Origin: Polynucleobacter sp. JS-JIR-II-b4
Lineage (GTDB): Bacteria; Pseudomonadota; Gammaproteobacteria; Burkholderiales; Burkholderiaceae
DNA length: 64,000 nt
Assembly: GCF_018687815.1 (NCBI RefSeq)
Contig: NZ_CP061306.1
Location: 930,001 to 994,000 of the forward strand
Reading direction: 5' to 3'
Both the position numbers and the translations under genes were made by a program. Position 1 is the stretch's first letter. Each line of letters begins with the position of its first letter. Shown one piece after another: positions 44,886 through 55,657 of the stretch. The notes under the pieces were generated by a model. It had not been told where the DNA came from and did not search any database. It was given only the letters and a program-made list of their open reading frames with translations.

Positions 44886-44912
44886 GCCAGTTAAGTCAGC
44901 TAAGTCAGCTAA
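44883..44912. repeat. 9-bp tandem repeat of stop codons shared by parC and xdhC
   Basis: Units TAAGCCAGT, TAAGTCAGC, TAAGTCAGC, then TAA. TAA is in frame with parC at 44883, 44892, 44901 and 44910. The minus strand gives in-frame TAG/TAG/TAA for the convergent xdhC-like gene. It explains the gap between the two genes. Confidence 0.75.
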
Positions 44913-45868
44913 GTTTTCTTTGGAATACTCACGCCATATTTAACAGCAATCACTTCTGCCAGAATCGAAACTGCGATCTCTGGTGGGGTGAGAGCGCCAA
45001 TATATAGACCAACAGGACCGTGTAATTTTTCAACCTGCTCTTGGCTGACATCAAACTCAAGCAAGCGCTCTTTGCGTTTCTGAGTATTTTTTCTGCTACC
45101 TAACGCCCCTACATAAAAGGCAGGAGACTTCAGGGCCTCCATCAAAGCCATGTCATCTAACTTGGGGTCGTGTGTCAGAGCAACAACAGCGGTGTGAGAG
45201 TCAACACCAATCTCCAGCAAGACATCATCTGGCATGCCCTTTGAGAAAGTAATCTCAGAACGATTTAGACCCTCGGCATATTCTTCACGAGGATCAATCA
45301 CGACGACTTCAAAATCTGAAGCTAGCGCAAAATCGGCCGTGTATAGGGATAGCTGACCAGCACCAATAATCACCATACGCCAACGAGGGCCGTAAGTGGT
45401 TTTCATTTCCTGTTCAGTACAAGCAAATTCATCACTACGATCACCTAAGCTGAGGGTGGATTTGCCGGTAGCCAAATTTACGGAGCGGCGTGTAATTTGA
45501 TGAGAAGTAATATTCGCAAGCAACTTTTCTAAAATAGCTAATTCTGGCCTAGGCTCTACCAATAAACGTAAGGTGCCACCACAAGGCAGACCAAAACGGG
45601 CAGCTTCTTGCTGGGTTACTCCGTAAACCACCATTTCTGGGGTATCGCGAGTGAGGATTTCGGTTTGAACGCGGCGGATCAGGTCATCCTCAACGCAGCC
45701 GCCCGAAACAGACCCAGCTACTTGACCATCAGCTCGTATAGCAAGCCAAGAGCCGACTGGACGTGGTGCTGAGCCCCAAGTCTGAACCACGGTCGCAATT
45801 GCGACTGATTGACCCGCTTGGAGCCATTCGACGGCAGATTTGAGTACGCTTAAATCGGTGCTGTTCAT
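44909..45868 (-). CDS. XdhC/CoxI family molybdenum hydroxylase maturation protein
   Basis: A 319-aa XdhC-family protein. The N-terminal part has the signature SVSGGCVEDDLIRR near 52-65 and FGLPCGGTLRLLVEP with conserved Cys. The C-terminal Rossmann-like domain has MVIIGAGQLSLYTADFALA near 161-179, DPRE, and the end motif GPVGLYIGALTPPEIAVSILAE. XdhC binds molybdenum cofactor, has it sulfurated and inserts it into xanthine-dehydrogenase-type enzymes. It diverges from the MocA-like gene, which would modify the same cofactor. No hydroxylase subunit gene is in the window. Confidence 0.9.
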   Translation of the reverse strand: MNSTDLSVLKSAVEWLQAGQSVAIATVVQTWGSAPRPVGSWLAIRADGQVAGSVSGGCVEDDLIRRVQTEILTRDTPEMVVYGVTQQEAARFGLPCGGTLRLLVEPRPELAILEKLLANITSHQITRRSVNLATGKSTLSLGDRSDEFACTEQEMKTTYGPRWRMVIIGAGQLSLYTADFALASDFEVVVIDPREEYAEGLNRSEITFSKGMPDDVLLEIGVDSHTAVVALTHDPKLDDMALMEALKSPAFYVGALGSRKNTQKRKERLLEFDVSQEQVEKLHGPVGLYIGALTPPEIAVSILAEVIAVKYGVSIPKKT

Positions 45869-45931
45869 GCGTTTTCTTCTTTTTCGTTCTTTTGTGAAAG
45901 CTTTTATTAATAACTATTTATTATCACTCTA

Positions 45932-46591
45932 ATGACAGTCTCCGGTGAATCCCCCAACAGCCCCAATTTGCGTCTAGCCATCCTGATATTGGCAGCGGGT
46001 GAGGGAAGTCGTTTGGGCGGATATCCCAAAGCCTTATTAAAAAAAGGCGGAGATAGTTTGTTAAAGCGCTTTATTCAATCTACACAGAGTTTTGACCCCA
46101 TTGAGACTTTGGTCGTTACAGGCTTTTATTCGGACCAAATCGAAGCAGAAATTAAATTACTCAAGCAGGGTGTAGCAAACCCTATAACTTGGATAAAAAA
46201 TCTTCAGCCACAGTTGGGTCAAGCCTCTTCAGTACGTCTTGGTCTTGAATCTCTAAAAAGTGACTACGATGTTTTGTTGATTGCTTTATGCGATCAGCCT
46301 GGCATAGCTAGCAATGAGATTGACGCATTACTGTGGCAATTTAATCAACGAGACGTAAACCAAGAGATCGTATTGCCGATGGTGAACGGTCAACGAGGTA
46401 ACCCCGTGTTATTTTCAAGAGCGGTGATCGATCAAATCTTATCGATTCCAGGAATGGTCTGCAGGCCCTACATGGATCTACATCCCGAGCTAGTTAAAAC
46501 TTTTGTTACTGATAGCCAAGCCTTTGTAATGGATGTCGATACGCAGAAGGATATCGAGAAACTAGGGCTGGATAGAATCCAGCCCCATTAA
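45932..46591 (+). CDS. MocA/MobA-like nucleotidyltransferase
   Basis: A 219-aa NTP-transferase with the loop ILAAGEGSRLGGYPKALL (residues 18-35), ALCDQPGI near 116-123 for the metal-binding Asp, and NGQRGNPVLFSR near 150-161. It matches the CTP:molybdopterin cytidylyltransferase group that makes the MCD cofactor of the xanthine oxidase family. The divergent xdhC-like gene (63 bp away) supports this. GTP-using MobA is less likely by context. A 9-bp stem with a 3-nt loop sits at the 3' end of the gene. Confidence 0.82.
   Translation: MTVSGESPNSPNLRLAILILAAGEGSRLGGYPKALLKKGGDSLLKRFIQSTQSFDPIETLVVTGFYSDQIEAEIKLLKQGVANPITWIKNLQPQLGQASSVRLGLESLKSDYDVLLIALCDQPGIASNEIDALLWQFNQRDVNQEIVLPMVNGQRGNPVLFSRAVIDQILSIPGMVCRPYMDLHPELVKTFVTDSQAFVMDVDTQKDIEKLGLDRIQPH
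46565..46585 (+). terminator. Perfect hairpin inside the 3' end of the MocA-like gene
   Basis: GGGCTGGAT (46565-46573), loop AGA, ATCCAGCCC (46577-46585): a 9-bp, GC-rich perfect stem. The downstream sequence is CATTAAGTTGTATT, only moderately U-rich. It probably contributes to termination or 3'-end stability against the convergent ridA-like gene. Confidence 0.4.
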
Positions 46592-46602
46592 GTTGTATTG
46601 AG

Positions 46603-47061
46603 TTAAATCTCGGCAATCAATTCAATTTCTACACAAGCACCAAGCGGGATTTGAGCAACGCCAAAGGCGCTACGCGCATGTTTGCCAGCGTCGCCAAAAA
46701 CTTCAAACAACAATTCTGAGCAGCCATTCACCACTAAGTGTTGCTCGGTATAACTGTCAGTGGAGTTCACCAAGCCCATGACTTTAACGATGCGCTTTAC
46801 TTTATCCAAAGAGCCTAAGTGGTTTTGTAAGGTAGAAATCAAGTCAATCGCAATAGCGCGGGCAGCGGCTTTCCCAGTTTCTGTATCCATATCTTTACCG
46901 AGCTTACCAACCCAAGGCTTACCATCACGTTTGGCGATATGACCAGAAAGAAATACGGTATTACCAGTGGTGGCAGCCATGACATAGGCAGCAGCAGGGG
47001 GCCCTGGTGGCGGTAAATCAATTCCGAGTGTCTTAAGGCGTTCGCTAATATTTGTGCTCAT
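46603..47061 (-). CDS. RidA family protein
   Basis: A 152-aa RidA/YjgF/UK114 family member: TGNTVFLSGHIAKRDGKPWVGKLG near 31-54, VKVMGLVNS near 96-104, HARSAFGVAQIPLGACVEIELIAEI at the C-terminus. The Arg in ARSAFGV is the imine-binding residue of deaminating RidA proteins. This is the longer, RidA-like subgroup (about 150 aa) rather than the 128-aa archetype. It hydrolyses reactive enamine/imine intermediates or acts on a related substrate. Confidence 0.88.
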   Translation of the reverse strand: MSTNISERLKTLGIDLPPPGPPAAAYVMAATTGNTVFLSGHIAKRDGKPWVGKLGKDMDTETGKAAARAIAIDLISTLQNHLGSLDKVKRIVKVMGLVNSTDSYTEQHLVVNGCSELLFEVFGDAGKHARSAFGVAQIPLGACVEIELIAEI

Positions 47062-47096
47062 ATGAGGTTTCTGTAATTGAATTGAATAAAAGAATC

Positions 47097-48272
47097 TTAC
47101 TTGGAAAGTTGACGCATGGCGCTTTCAAGACCATTCAGAGTGACTGGGTACATACGATCTTTCATGAGGTTTTGCATGATGTCGATCGATTGACGGTATT
47201 GCCAGATGGATTCAGGCTCAGGATTAAGCCACGCAAAATGCGGGAAGTGGTCAATGAGTCGATTGATCCAAACCGCCCCAGCTTCTTTGTTGTTGTACTC
47301 GACAGAACCGTTAGGGCTCAATATTTCATAAGGAGACATCGTCGCATCTCCAACAAAGATGAGCTTGTAGTCGGGCCCATATTTATTAATGATGTCTTGC
47401 GTTGCAGTCACTTGATCACGTCTGCGGCGATTGCTTTGCCATAAGTTTTCATAAACACAGTTATGGAAATAGTAATGTTCTAAGTGCTTAAATTCCGCTT
47501 TGGCAGCAGAAAATAACTCAGCAATGCGTTGGATATGATCATCCATCGAACCACCGACATCCATGAGCAGTAGAACTTTTACCTGGTTGTGTCGCTCAGG
47601 TCGCATTTGAATATCAAGCATGCCTGCATTGGCAGCTGTTGAATGAATGGTTTTATCTAAATCCAACTCTAGAGTAGACCCCTCTCGGGCAAAGCGCCGT
47701 AAGCGCCGTAAAGCGACTTTAATATTGCGTGTGCCTAATGCTAGATCGCTGTCGTAATCCTTAAATTCTCGAGCTTCCCAGACTTTGATAGCCGTTCTGT
47801 TGCCGGCACTCTCGCCACCAATACGGATGCCTTCGGGGTGATAGCCGCTGTGACCAAATGGTGAAGAACCACCTGCGCCAATCCATTTATTGCCACCGCC
47901 ATGCCATTCTTTTTGTTCTTTTAAAAGTTCCTCAAGACGCTTCTTTAAGGCATCCGGACCACCTAACTTCTGCAGCGCAGCTTTTTCTTCATCCGTTAGT
48001 ACGCGTTGAAGTTTTTTCTCTAACCATTCCAGCGGAATATCTGGCGATAGCGCAATGATTTGTTCAATTCCGTTGAAGTAGCTGCCAAATACTTGATCAA
48101 AGCGATCAAAGTGTTGCTCATCCTTAACCAAGGTTAAGCGCGAGAACTGATAAAACTCATCAATGGAAGGGTTAATAACACCCGATTTCAAACCTTCCAA
48201 AAGAGTTAAAAACTCTCGCACCGAAACAGGCACCTTGGCCTCTTTCAGATTTAGGAAGAATTGAATCAACAT
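47097..48272 (-). CDS. VWA-domain protein (CoxE-like)
   Basis: A 391-aa protein with a helical N-terminal half and a C-terminal von Willebrand A domain. The MIDAS-like metal site is LLMDVGGSMDD (DxGxS), near residues 223-233, followed by HNCVYENLW and FVGDATMSPYEI. It pairs with the MoxR ATPase encoded 23 bp upstream. MoxR/VWA couples, as in CoxD/CoxE, act as chaperones that activate metal enzymes, notably molybdo-hydroxylases. The nearby XdhC and MocA-like genes fit that use. The client enzyme is not in the window. Confidence 0.88.
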   Translation of the reverse strand: MLIQFFLNLKEAKVPVSVREFLTLLEGLKSGVINPSIDEFYQFSRLTLVKDEQHFDRFDQVFGSYFNGIEQIIALSPDIPLEWLEKKLQRVLTDEEKAALQKLGGPDALKKRLEELLKEQKEWHGGGNKWIGAGGSSPFGHSGYHPEGIRIGGESAGNRTAIKVWEAREFKDYDSDLALGTRNIKVALRRLRRFAREGSTLELDLDKTIHSTAANAGMLDIQMRPERHNQVKVLLLMDVGGSMDDHIQRIAELFSAAKAEFKHLEHYYFHNCVYENLWQSNRRRRDQVTATQDIINKYGPDYKLIFVGDATMSPYEILSPNGSVEYNNKEAGAVWINRLIDHFPHFAWLNPEPESIWQYRQSIDIMQNLMKDRMYPVTLNGLESAMRQLSK

Positions 48273-48295
48273 GTCAGAAGTCTTCTGGCTAAAAG

Positions 48296-49171
48296 TTAGC
48301 GATGATTGCGATTCATCATGACCAAGCGTTCAAATAGATGAATATCTTGTTCATTCTTAAGTAAAGCCCCGTGCAAAGGCGGTACGACAATCTTTTCATC
48401 GCTGCTGTGCAGCGCTTCAGGCGGGATATCTTCCGCTAATAAGAGCTTGAGCCAGTCGATTAATTCAGATGTAGAGGGCTTCTTTTTTAAGCCCGGCAAC
48501 GAGCGTATCTGGTAGAAGGCCTTGAGGGCGGCATCCAACAGATCCTGTTTGATATTGGGGTGGTGCACATCCACGATGCTTTGCATCGTATTGGCGTCCG
48601 GGAAGGTGATGTAATGAAAGAAGCAACGACGTAAGAAGGCATCGGGCAATTCTTTTTCATTATTTGAGGTAATGATGACGAGCGGGCGATGTTTTGCCTT
48701 AATCAATTCACGAGTTTCATAGACATAAAACTCCATGCGATCAATTTCACGTAATAAATCATTCGGAAACTCAATATCTGCTTTATCAATTTCATCGATT
48801 AGCAATACAGTCGGCTCATCTGCTTCAAAAGCTTGCCAAAGAACACCTTTCACAATGTAGTTGCGAATATCGTTTACTTTTTCATCACCCAATTGAGAGT
48901 CGCGCAAACGGCTTACAGCATCGTATTCATATAGACCCTGCTGAGCCTTTGTGGTTGATTTGATATGCCATTGCAATAGCGGCATGTTGAGGGCAGCTGC
49001 TACTTCTTCAGCAAGCATGGTTTTTCCAGTGCCGGGCTCACCTTTAATCAGAAGAGGGCGCTGCAGAGCAATGGCCGCATTTACTGCTAATTTCAGATCA
49101 TCGGTGGCGACATAGCTTTGGCTGCCCGCAAAGCGATTTGGAGAGAGGGGGGTGGATTTGCTCATAGACAT
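48296..49171 (-). CDS. MoxR family AAA+ ATPase (CoxD-like)
   Basis: A 291-aa AAA+ ATPase. Walker A GEPGTGKTMLAEE is near 44-56, Walker B LLIDEIDKAD near 123-132, sensor 1 VIITSNNEKELPDAFLRRC near 170-188, and the arginine finger lies in LRRCFFHY. MoxR ATPases remodel partner proteins with a VWA adaptor. Here the VWA gene follows directly. The gene diverges from a cytochrome c gene over 148 bp that include a perfect FNR-type site. Confidence 0.9.
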   Translation of the reverse strand: MSMSKSTPLSPNRFAGSQSYVATDDLKLAVNAAIALQRPLLIKGEPGTGKTMLAEEVAAALNMPLLQWHIKSTTKAQQGLYEYDAVSRLRDSQLGDEKVNDIRNYIVKGVLWQAFEADEPTVLLIDEIDKADIEFPNDLLREIDRMEFYVYETRELIKAKHRPLVIITSNNEKELPDAFLRRCFFHYITFPDANTMQSIVDVHHPNIKQDLLDAALKAFYQIRSLPGLKKKPSTSELIDWLKLLLAEDIPPEALHSSDEKIVVPPLHGALLKNEQDIHLFERLVMMNRNHR

Positions 49172-49279
49172 ACCTAAATAAGGACTGGATTAAGCATTCA
49201 AGTATAGGTAAATGAGGGGAATTTTTCAGTGTTTCTACTGATTTTGGCCTCTGAAATGACGGGAAAGGCATCTGTCCGC

Positions 49280-49308
49280 TATACTCTTCCCAAATTGATC
49301 CAAATCAA
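49280..49308. promoter_or_regulatory. FNR/ANR-type box with adjacent promoter
   Basis: TTGATCCAAATCAA (49295-49308) matches the FNR consensus TTGAT-N4-ATCAA perfectly. A plus-strand -10 TATACT (49280-49285) with a weak -35 ATGACG (18-bp spacing) would start transcription near 49292, so FNR would overlap the start and repress. For the divergent moxR direction the site could act from upstream. Confidence 0.65.
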
Positions 49309-49328
49309 ACTCATTAATAATGATTTCT

Positions 49329-49694
49329 ATGAAAAAACTCACATTTCTTCCTCATTTGGCCGTTGCTGCAACTTTAGCTTTTGCAGGTTCTGTTGCTCAG
49401 GCTGATGAAGTTAAAGGTAATGCCGCTGCTGGTAATGCTAAGGTTTGGCTTTGTGTTGGTTGCCACTCCATTCCTGATTACCGCGCTGATTACCCATTGG
49501 TATACAAAGTGCCTATGTTGGGCGGTCAAAATGGTGCCTATATTGCTACTGCTTTGTCAGAGTACAAAAAAGGCGAGCGCAAGCATCCAACGATGCGCGC
49601 TATCGCTGCCAGCTTGTCTGACCAAGATATGGCCGATATTGGCGAATACTATGCTGCGCAAACTGCCAGCACACCGAACAACCCATTGAAGTGA
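49329..49694 (+). CDS. Class I cytochrome c (periplasmic)
   Basis: About 121 aa with a signal peptide (MKKLTFLPHLAVAATLAFA, cleavage near SVAQA) and one haem-binding motif CVGCH. The axial Met is probably in PTMRAIAASL. I use the ATG at 49329 because it opens a normal signal peptide; an in-frame ATG at 49320 is possible, and neither has a strong ribosome site. It resembles small c4/c5-like electron carriers. A second cytochrome c gene follows after 31 bp, so the two likely form a diheme relay or an oxidase donor pair. Confidence 0.88.
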   Translation: MKKLTFLPHLAVAATLAFAGSVAQADEVKGNAAAGNAKVWLCVGCHSIPDYRADYPLVYKVPMLGGQNGAYIATALSEYKKGERKHPTMRAIAASLSDQDMADIGEYYAAQTASTPNNPLK

Positions 49695-49725
49695 TTCATT
49701 GATAAAGATACATAGAGATACTTTT

Positions 49726-50079
49726 ATGAAATTTGCACTAATTACAGCAGTTTTGCTCTCCAGCATTGGTTTGGTAAACGTAGCAAATGCTGCTAACGTT
49801 GATAAAGGTCAGGCCTTGGTAGAGAAGGCTAATTGCGCCTCTTGCCATGGTGCTGGACTCAATGCCCCAATCTTGCCGGCGTATCCAAAGTTAGCTGGCC
49901 AGTATTCTGATTACTTGTATTACGCCTTGAAAGCGTACAAAGTTGGTAACGGCAATCCTCAGTATGGTCGTAACAACGCCATCATGGGCTCACAAGTGCA
50001 AGCCTTTAGTGATGCTGATATGCAAGATATTGCCGCTTATGTTTCCAGCTTGCCAGGAAATTTTGTTATTAAAAAGTAA
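49726..50079 (+). CDS. Cytochrome c (periplasmic)
   Basis: A 117-aa protein from the ATG at 49726 (a TTG at 49699 is upstream in frame but unnecessary). Signal peptide MKFALITAVLLSSIGLVNVANA, one haem motif CASCHG, and the distal Met in NAIMGSQVQAFSDADMQDIAAYVSS, which is typical of class I cytochrome c/c553-like proteins. It is co-transcribed with the preceding cytochrome and ends before a very strong terminator. Confidence 0.88.
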   Translation: MKFALITAVLLSSIGLVNVANAANVDKGQALVEKANCASCHGAGLNAPILPAYPKLAGQYSDYLYYALKAYKVGNGNPQYGRNNAIMGSQVQAFSDADMQDIAAYVSSLPGNFVIKK

Positions 50080-50106
50080 ATCCTGCTAGTTCAGGCTACT
50101 TAGATA

Positions 50107-50142
50107 AAAGGCTTAGAATAATCTTCTAAGCCTTTATTTTTT
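50107..50142 (+). terminator. Terminator after the cytochrome c pair
   Basis: AAAGGCTTAGAA (50107-50118), loop TAATC, TTCTAAGCCTTT (50124-50135), then ATTTTTT. A perfect 12-bp stem. It also serves gntR transcription from the other side. Confidence 0.92.
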
Positions 50143-50149
50143 ATAGGTT

Positions 50150-50788
50150 TTATCTTAACGCCTCTAGCCCTTGGGCAAGATGTTTACGCATCACCGCTTC
50201 AGCAGCTTGCTCATCTCGCTTGAGAAGTGCTCGAAGGATTTCTCGGTGCTCAACTAAAGAGTTTTGCAGTCTACCGGTGCTGGTTAATGAGTCTCTACGA
50301 TGTAATTTGAGAACTTTACGTAGATCAGCTATGACACCATTCATCCATTTATTGCCTGCAATTTCTTGAATTAGCTCATGAAATTTGCCATTTATCTCAA
50401 AAAACTGCTCAATATCCCGGTCGGCAGCTGCTTTTTCTAAGCGGTGGTGCAGGTGATCCAGCATATTCAATTCAGCTTCAGTCGCTTTAATCGCTGTTTC
50501 CTTAGCGGCTTGACCCTCTAAAAGAGAGAGAATCTTGAAGATTTGCTCTAGATCTTTTCTAGCTACCTCAGTTACATAGGCGCCACGACGCATCTTGATG
50601 GTTACAAGACCCTCAGAGGCTAAAACTTTAATTGCTTCGCGCATAGGGGTGCGACTTATCCCAAACTGATCTGCAAGAGATTGCTCATCCAGCCAGCTTC
50701 CTGGGGCCAATTGTTTGCTAAATATCTGCTCCCGCAGGCGGTCAGCAACGTCTTCGTATAAGGGCCTATTATTCAGTTTTGTATTCAT
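50150..50788 (-). CDS. GntR family regulator (FCD domain)
   Basis: I take the ATG at 50788 (MNTKLNNRPLYEDV), giving 212 aa; the frame extends 23 codons further upstream but without a ribosome site. The winged HTH is at about 10-75 (LADQFGISRTPMREAIKVLASEGLV). The C-terminal FCD all-helical domain has the Asp/His metal-binding pattern (HHRL near 104, GKFHELIQEIAG, HREIL). It diverges from the mutase gene, so it probably controls the propionyl-CoA module. A 20-bp perfect palindrome covers its own start codon, suggesting autorepression. Ligand unknown; a CoA thioester or organic acid is expected for FCD proteins. Confidence 0.88.
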   Translation of the reverse strand: MNTKLNNRPLYEDVADRLREQIFSKQLAPGSWLDEQSLADQFGISRTPMREAIKVLASEGLVTIKMRRGAYVTEVARKDLEQIFKILSLLEGQAAKETAIKATEAELNMLDHLHHRLEKAAADRDIEQFFEINGKFHELIQEIAGNKWMNGVIADLRKVLKLHRRDSLTSTGRLQNSLVEHREILRALLKRDEQAAEAVMRKHLAQGLEALR

Positions 50789-50800
50789 AATTATGAATAC
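50781..50800. promoter_or_regulatory. 20-bp perfect palindrome, GntR operator candidate
   Basis: GTATTCATAATTATGAATAC is identical to its reverse complement. It covers the gntR start codon (50786-50788) and lies just upstream of a plausible mutase promoter (-35 TAGACA 50809-50814, -10 CAGAAT 50832-50837, 17-bp spacer). One bound dimer could control both directions. Confidence 0.75.
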
Positions 50801-50884
50801 ATGATAGCTAGACAAATGCGAAATAGTCAAGCAGAATGTAAGGATATTTCGATGCAATGCAGCAAAAATTAACCGGGAGTTTTT

Positions 50885-53059
<2,175 letters not shown>

Positions 53060-53073
53060 TACAGGCCATAGGC

Positions 53074-54099
53074 ATGCTCGAAGCTGCTGATCAAGCCCTA
53101 GTGAATGATCTCATTGGTGCGCCATCGCTTAAACAGCGACGTGCATTGGCGAAAATCATTACGCTGCTTGAGTCAACTCGACTAGACCATCGTCATCGTG
53201 CTGATGACGTGCTCAATTCTTTATTGCCTAAAACAGGTAAATCCTTTCGGTTAGGTATCTCTGGCGTCCCAGGTGTTGGTAAATCAACCTTAATAGAATC
53301 TTTAGGTCTTTACCTTATTGAAAAAGGACATCGAGTTGCTGTACTCGCGATCGATCCTTCTTCTAGCATCTCTGGCGGTTCCATTTTGGGTGATAAGACC
53401 CGTATGGAACGTCTATCCGTTCTGGAGCACGCCTTTATTCGCCCAAGTCCATCGTCTTGTACGCTGGGTGGCGTAGCGGAGAAGACGCGTGAGGCAATGT
53501 TGGTGGCTGAGGCTGCAGGTTTTGATGTGATTATTGTTGAAACAGTCGGCGTAGGGCAGAGTGAGATTGCGGTTGCAGGTATGACAGATATGTTCCTGTT
53601 GATGCAGCTCCCCAATGCTGGCGATGATTTGCAAGCGATCAAGAAAGGCGTAATGGAAATCGCCGATCTGATCGTCATCAATAAAGTAGACATCGATCCT
53701 GATGCCGCAATGCGTGCTCAGTTATTTATCACCAGCTCCTTACGACTGCTCGGCTTTCAAGGCAATCCGGATCACGAATCCCATGACAAAGAGTTTTGGC
53801 ATCCACAGGTCATGACTTTAAGCGCCCTGGAGGGTAAGGGGGTTCCGGAGCTATGGGAAAAGGTATCTCATTTTGAGTCTCTCCAAAAAGCCAATGGGAA
53901 ATTTGACTCTCGTCGCAAAGAGCAATCAGGTGCATGGATGTGGGATCGCATCGATGCAGGATTAAAAAATGCATTTCGTAGTAACGAAGCCGTTCAAGCG
54001 CTTCTACCAAGCTTGGCAGCACAGGTAAACCAAGGAACTATGGCAGCTTCAGTAGCGGCAAGACGACTACTGGAAGCCATGGGGCATGAATTTTTCTAA
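53074..54099 (+). CDS. meaB: Methylmalonyl-CoA mutase-associated GTPase MeaB
   Basis: A 341-aa G3E GTPase that protects and reloads the mutase cofactor. Walker [13 protein letters not shown] is near 64-75, switch/Walker [14 protein letters not shown] near 154-166, and NKVD near 208. Earlier databases call it ArgK. It starts 14 bp after the mutase stop, and the downstream carboxylase frame begins inside its 3' end. All GTPase motifs are intact. Confidence 0.94.
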   Translation: MLEAADQALVNDLIGAPSLKQRRALAKIITLLESTRLDHRHRADDVLNSLLPKTGKSFRLGISGVPGVGKSTLIESLGLYLIEKGHRVAVLAIDPSSSISGGSILGDKTRMERLSVLEHAFIRPSPSSCTLGGVAEKTREAMLVAEAAGFDVIIVETVGVGQSEIAVAGMTDMFLLMQLPNAGDDLQAIKKGVMEIADLIVINKVDIDPDAAMRAQLFITSSLRLLGFQGNPDHESHDKEFWHPQVMTLSALEGKGVPELWEKVSHFESLQKANGKFDSRRKEQSGAWMWDRIDAGLKNAFRSNEAVQALLPSLAAQVNQGTMAASVAARRLLEAMGHEFF

Positions 54100-54109
54100 G
54101 GAGCAGGAA

Positions 54110-55642
54110 ATGAAGGAAATCATTCAACAACTGGAAGCGAAGCGTGAGCTTGCTCGATTGGGTGGCGGGCAAAAGCGCATTCAGGCTCAACATGCGAAGG
54201 GCAAATTAACTGCTCGTGAGCGTATTGAGCTTTTGCTTGATGCTGGCACATTCGAGGAATGGGATATGTTCGTTGAGCACCGTTGTCATGATTTTGGCAT
54301 GGCTGATCAAACTGTTCCTGGCGACGGTGTTGTCACAGGGTACGGAATGATTAATGGTCGCCTGGTGTTTGTTTTCTCCCAGGACTTCACTGTTTTAGGT
54401 GGCTCCTTGTCAGAGGCCCATGCAGAAAAGATTTGCAAGATCATGGATCAAGCACTCAAGGTAGGCGCTCCTGTAATCGGCCTAAATGACTCTGGCGGTG
54501 CGCGTATTCAAGAGGGTGTTGCATCACTTGGCGGCTATGCAGAGATTTTCCAACGCAATGTGACCGCATCTGGCGTGATCCCGCAAATTTCCTTGATCAT
54601 GGGACCATCAGCTGGTGGTGCTGTTTATTCCCCGGCCTTGACCGACTTTATCTTCATGGTCAAAGATAGCTCTTACATGTTTGTAACGGGCCCTGAAGTA
54701 GTAAAGACTGTGACCCATGAGGATGTTACTGCTGAAGAGTTGGGTGGTGCAGTGACTCACTCAACAGTATCCGGTGTTTGCGATTTGGCTTTTGATAATG
54801 ATGTAGATGCAATCATGATGCTGCGTCGTTTCTTTAACTACTTACCGCTCTCAAATCGTGAAAAACCACCTTTGATTAAAGGCGCAAATCGAACTGAAGA
54901 GCCTGATTTTTCATTAGATACCTTAGTGCCATCCAATCCCAATCAACCTTACGATATGAAAGAGTTGATTGAGAAGATCGTGGACGATGGTGAATTCTTT
55001 GAATTACAGCCTGACTACGCAAAAAATATCGTGATTGGCTTTGCTCGTATCGAAGGCCGTTCAATTGGTATTGTTGCCAATCAACCATTGATTCTGGCTG
55101 GTTGTTTGGATATCAAGGCATCCATCAAAGCTGCGCGTTTCGTACGCTTCTGCGATGCCTTCAATATTCCGGTAGTGACCTTAGTTGACGTTCCTGGCTT
55201 TATGCCCGGCACTGCACAAGAATACGGCGGCATTATTAAGCATGGTGCGAAATTGCTCTATGCGTACGCTGATTGCACCGTACCCAAGGTGACTTTAATT
55301 ACTCGAAAAGCATATGGTGGCGCCTATGACGTGATGGCTTCTAAGCATTTACGTGGTGACGTGAACTTTGCCTGGCCTTCAGCAGAAATTGCCGTGATGG
55401 GCCCTAAGGGCGCTGTTGAGATTATTTTCCGTGAAGAGAAATCGGACCCAGAAAAAATCACTGCACGTGAAGCTGAGTACAAGTCGAAGTTTGCCAACCC
55501 GTTTGTAGCAGGTCGTCGCGGTTACATCGATGACGTCATTCTCCCGCATGAGACCCGTAAACGGATTGCTCGTTCACTAGCGATGCTCAAAGACAAAGAC
55601 TTGAAGAATCCTGCGCGTAAACACGGCAATATTCCTCTGTAA
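54110..55642 (+). CDS. pccB: Propionyl-CoA carboxylase beta subunit
   Basis: A 510-aa carboxyltransferase. I use the ATG at 54110 (MKEIIQQLE) because AAGGAG lies about 8 nt upstream; the longer frame from 54086 overlaps mea[13 protein letters not shown] and [25 protein letters not shown] give the acyl-CoA site. [21 protein letters not shown] and [18 protein letters not shown] are the oxyanion and biotin-facing loops. It transfers carboxyl from biotin to propionyl-CoA, giving methylmalonyl-CoA. The partner alpha subunit is 15 bp downstream. Confidence 0.95.
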   Translation: MKEIIQQLEAKRELARLGGGQKRIQAQHAKGKLTARERIELLLDAGTFEEWDMFVEHRCHDFGMADQTVPGDGVVTGYGMINGRLVFVFSQDFTVLGGSLSEAHAEKICKIMDQALKVGAPVIGLNDSGGARIQEGVASLGGYAEIFQRNVTASGVIPQISLIMGPSAGGAVYSPALTDFIFMVKDSSYMFVTGPEVVKTVTHEDVTAEELGGAVTHSTVSGVCDLAFDNDVDAIMMLRRFFNYLPLSNREKPPLIKGANRTEEPDFSLDTLVPSNPNQPYDMKELIEKIVDDGEFFELQPDYAKNIVIGFARIEGRSIGIVANQPLILAGCLDIKASIKAARFVRFCDAFNIPVVTLVDVPGFMPGTAQEYGGIIKHGAKLLYAYADCTVPKVTLITRKAYGGAYDVMASKHLRGDVNFAWPSAEIAVMGPKGAVEIIFREEKSDPEKITAREAEYKSKFANPFVAGRRGYIDDVILPHETRKRIARSLAMLKDKDLKNPARKHGNIPL

Positions 55643-55657
55643 AGGCGCGGACAAATT

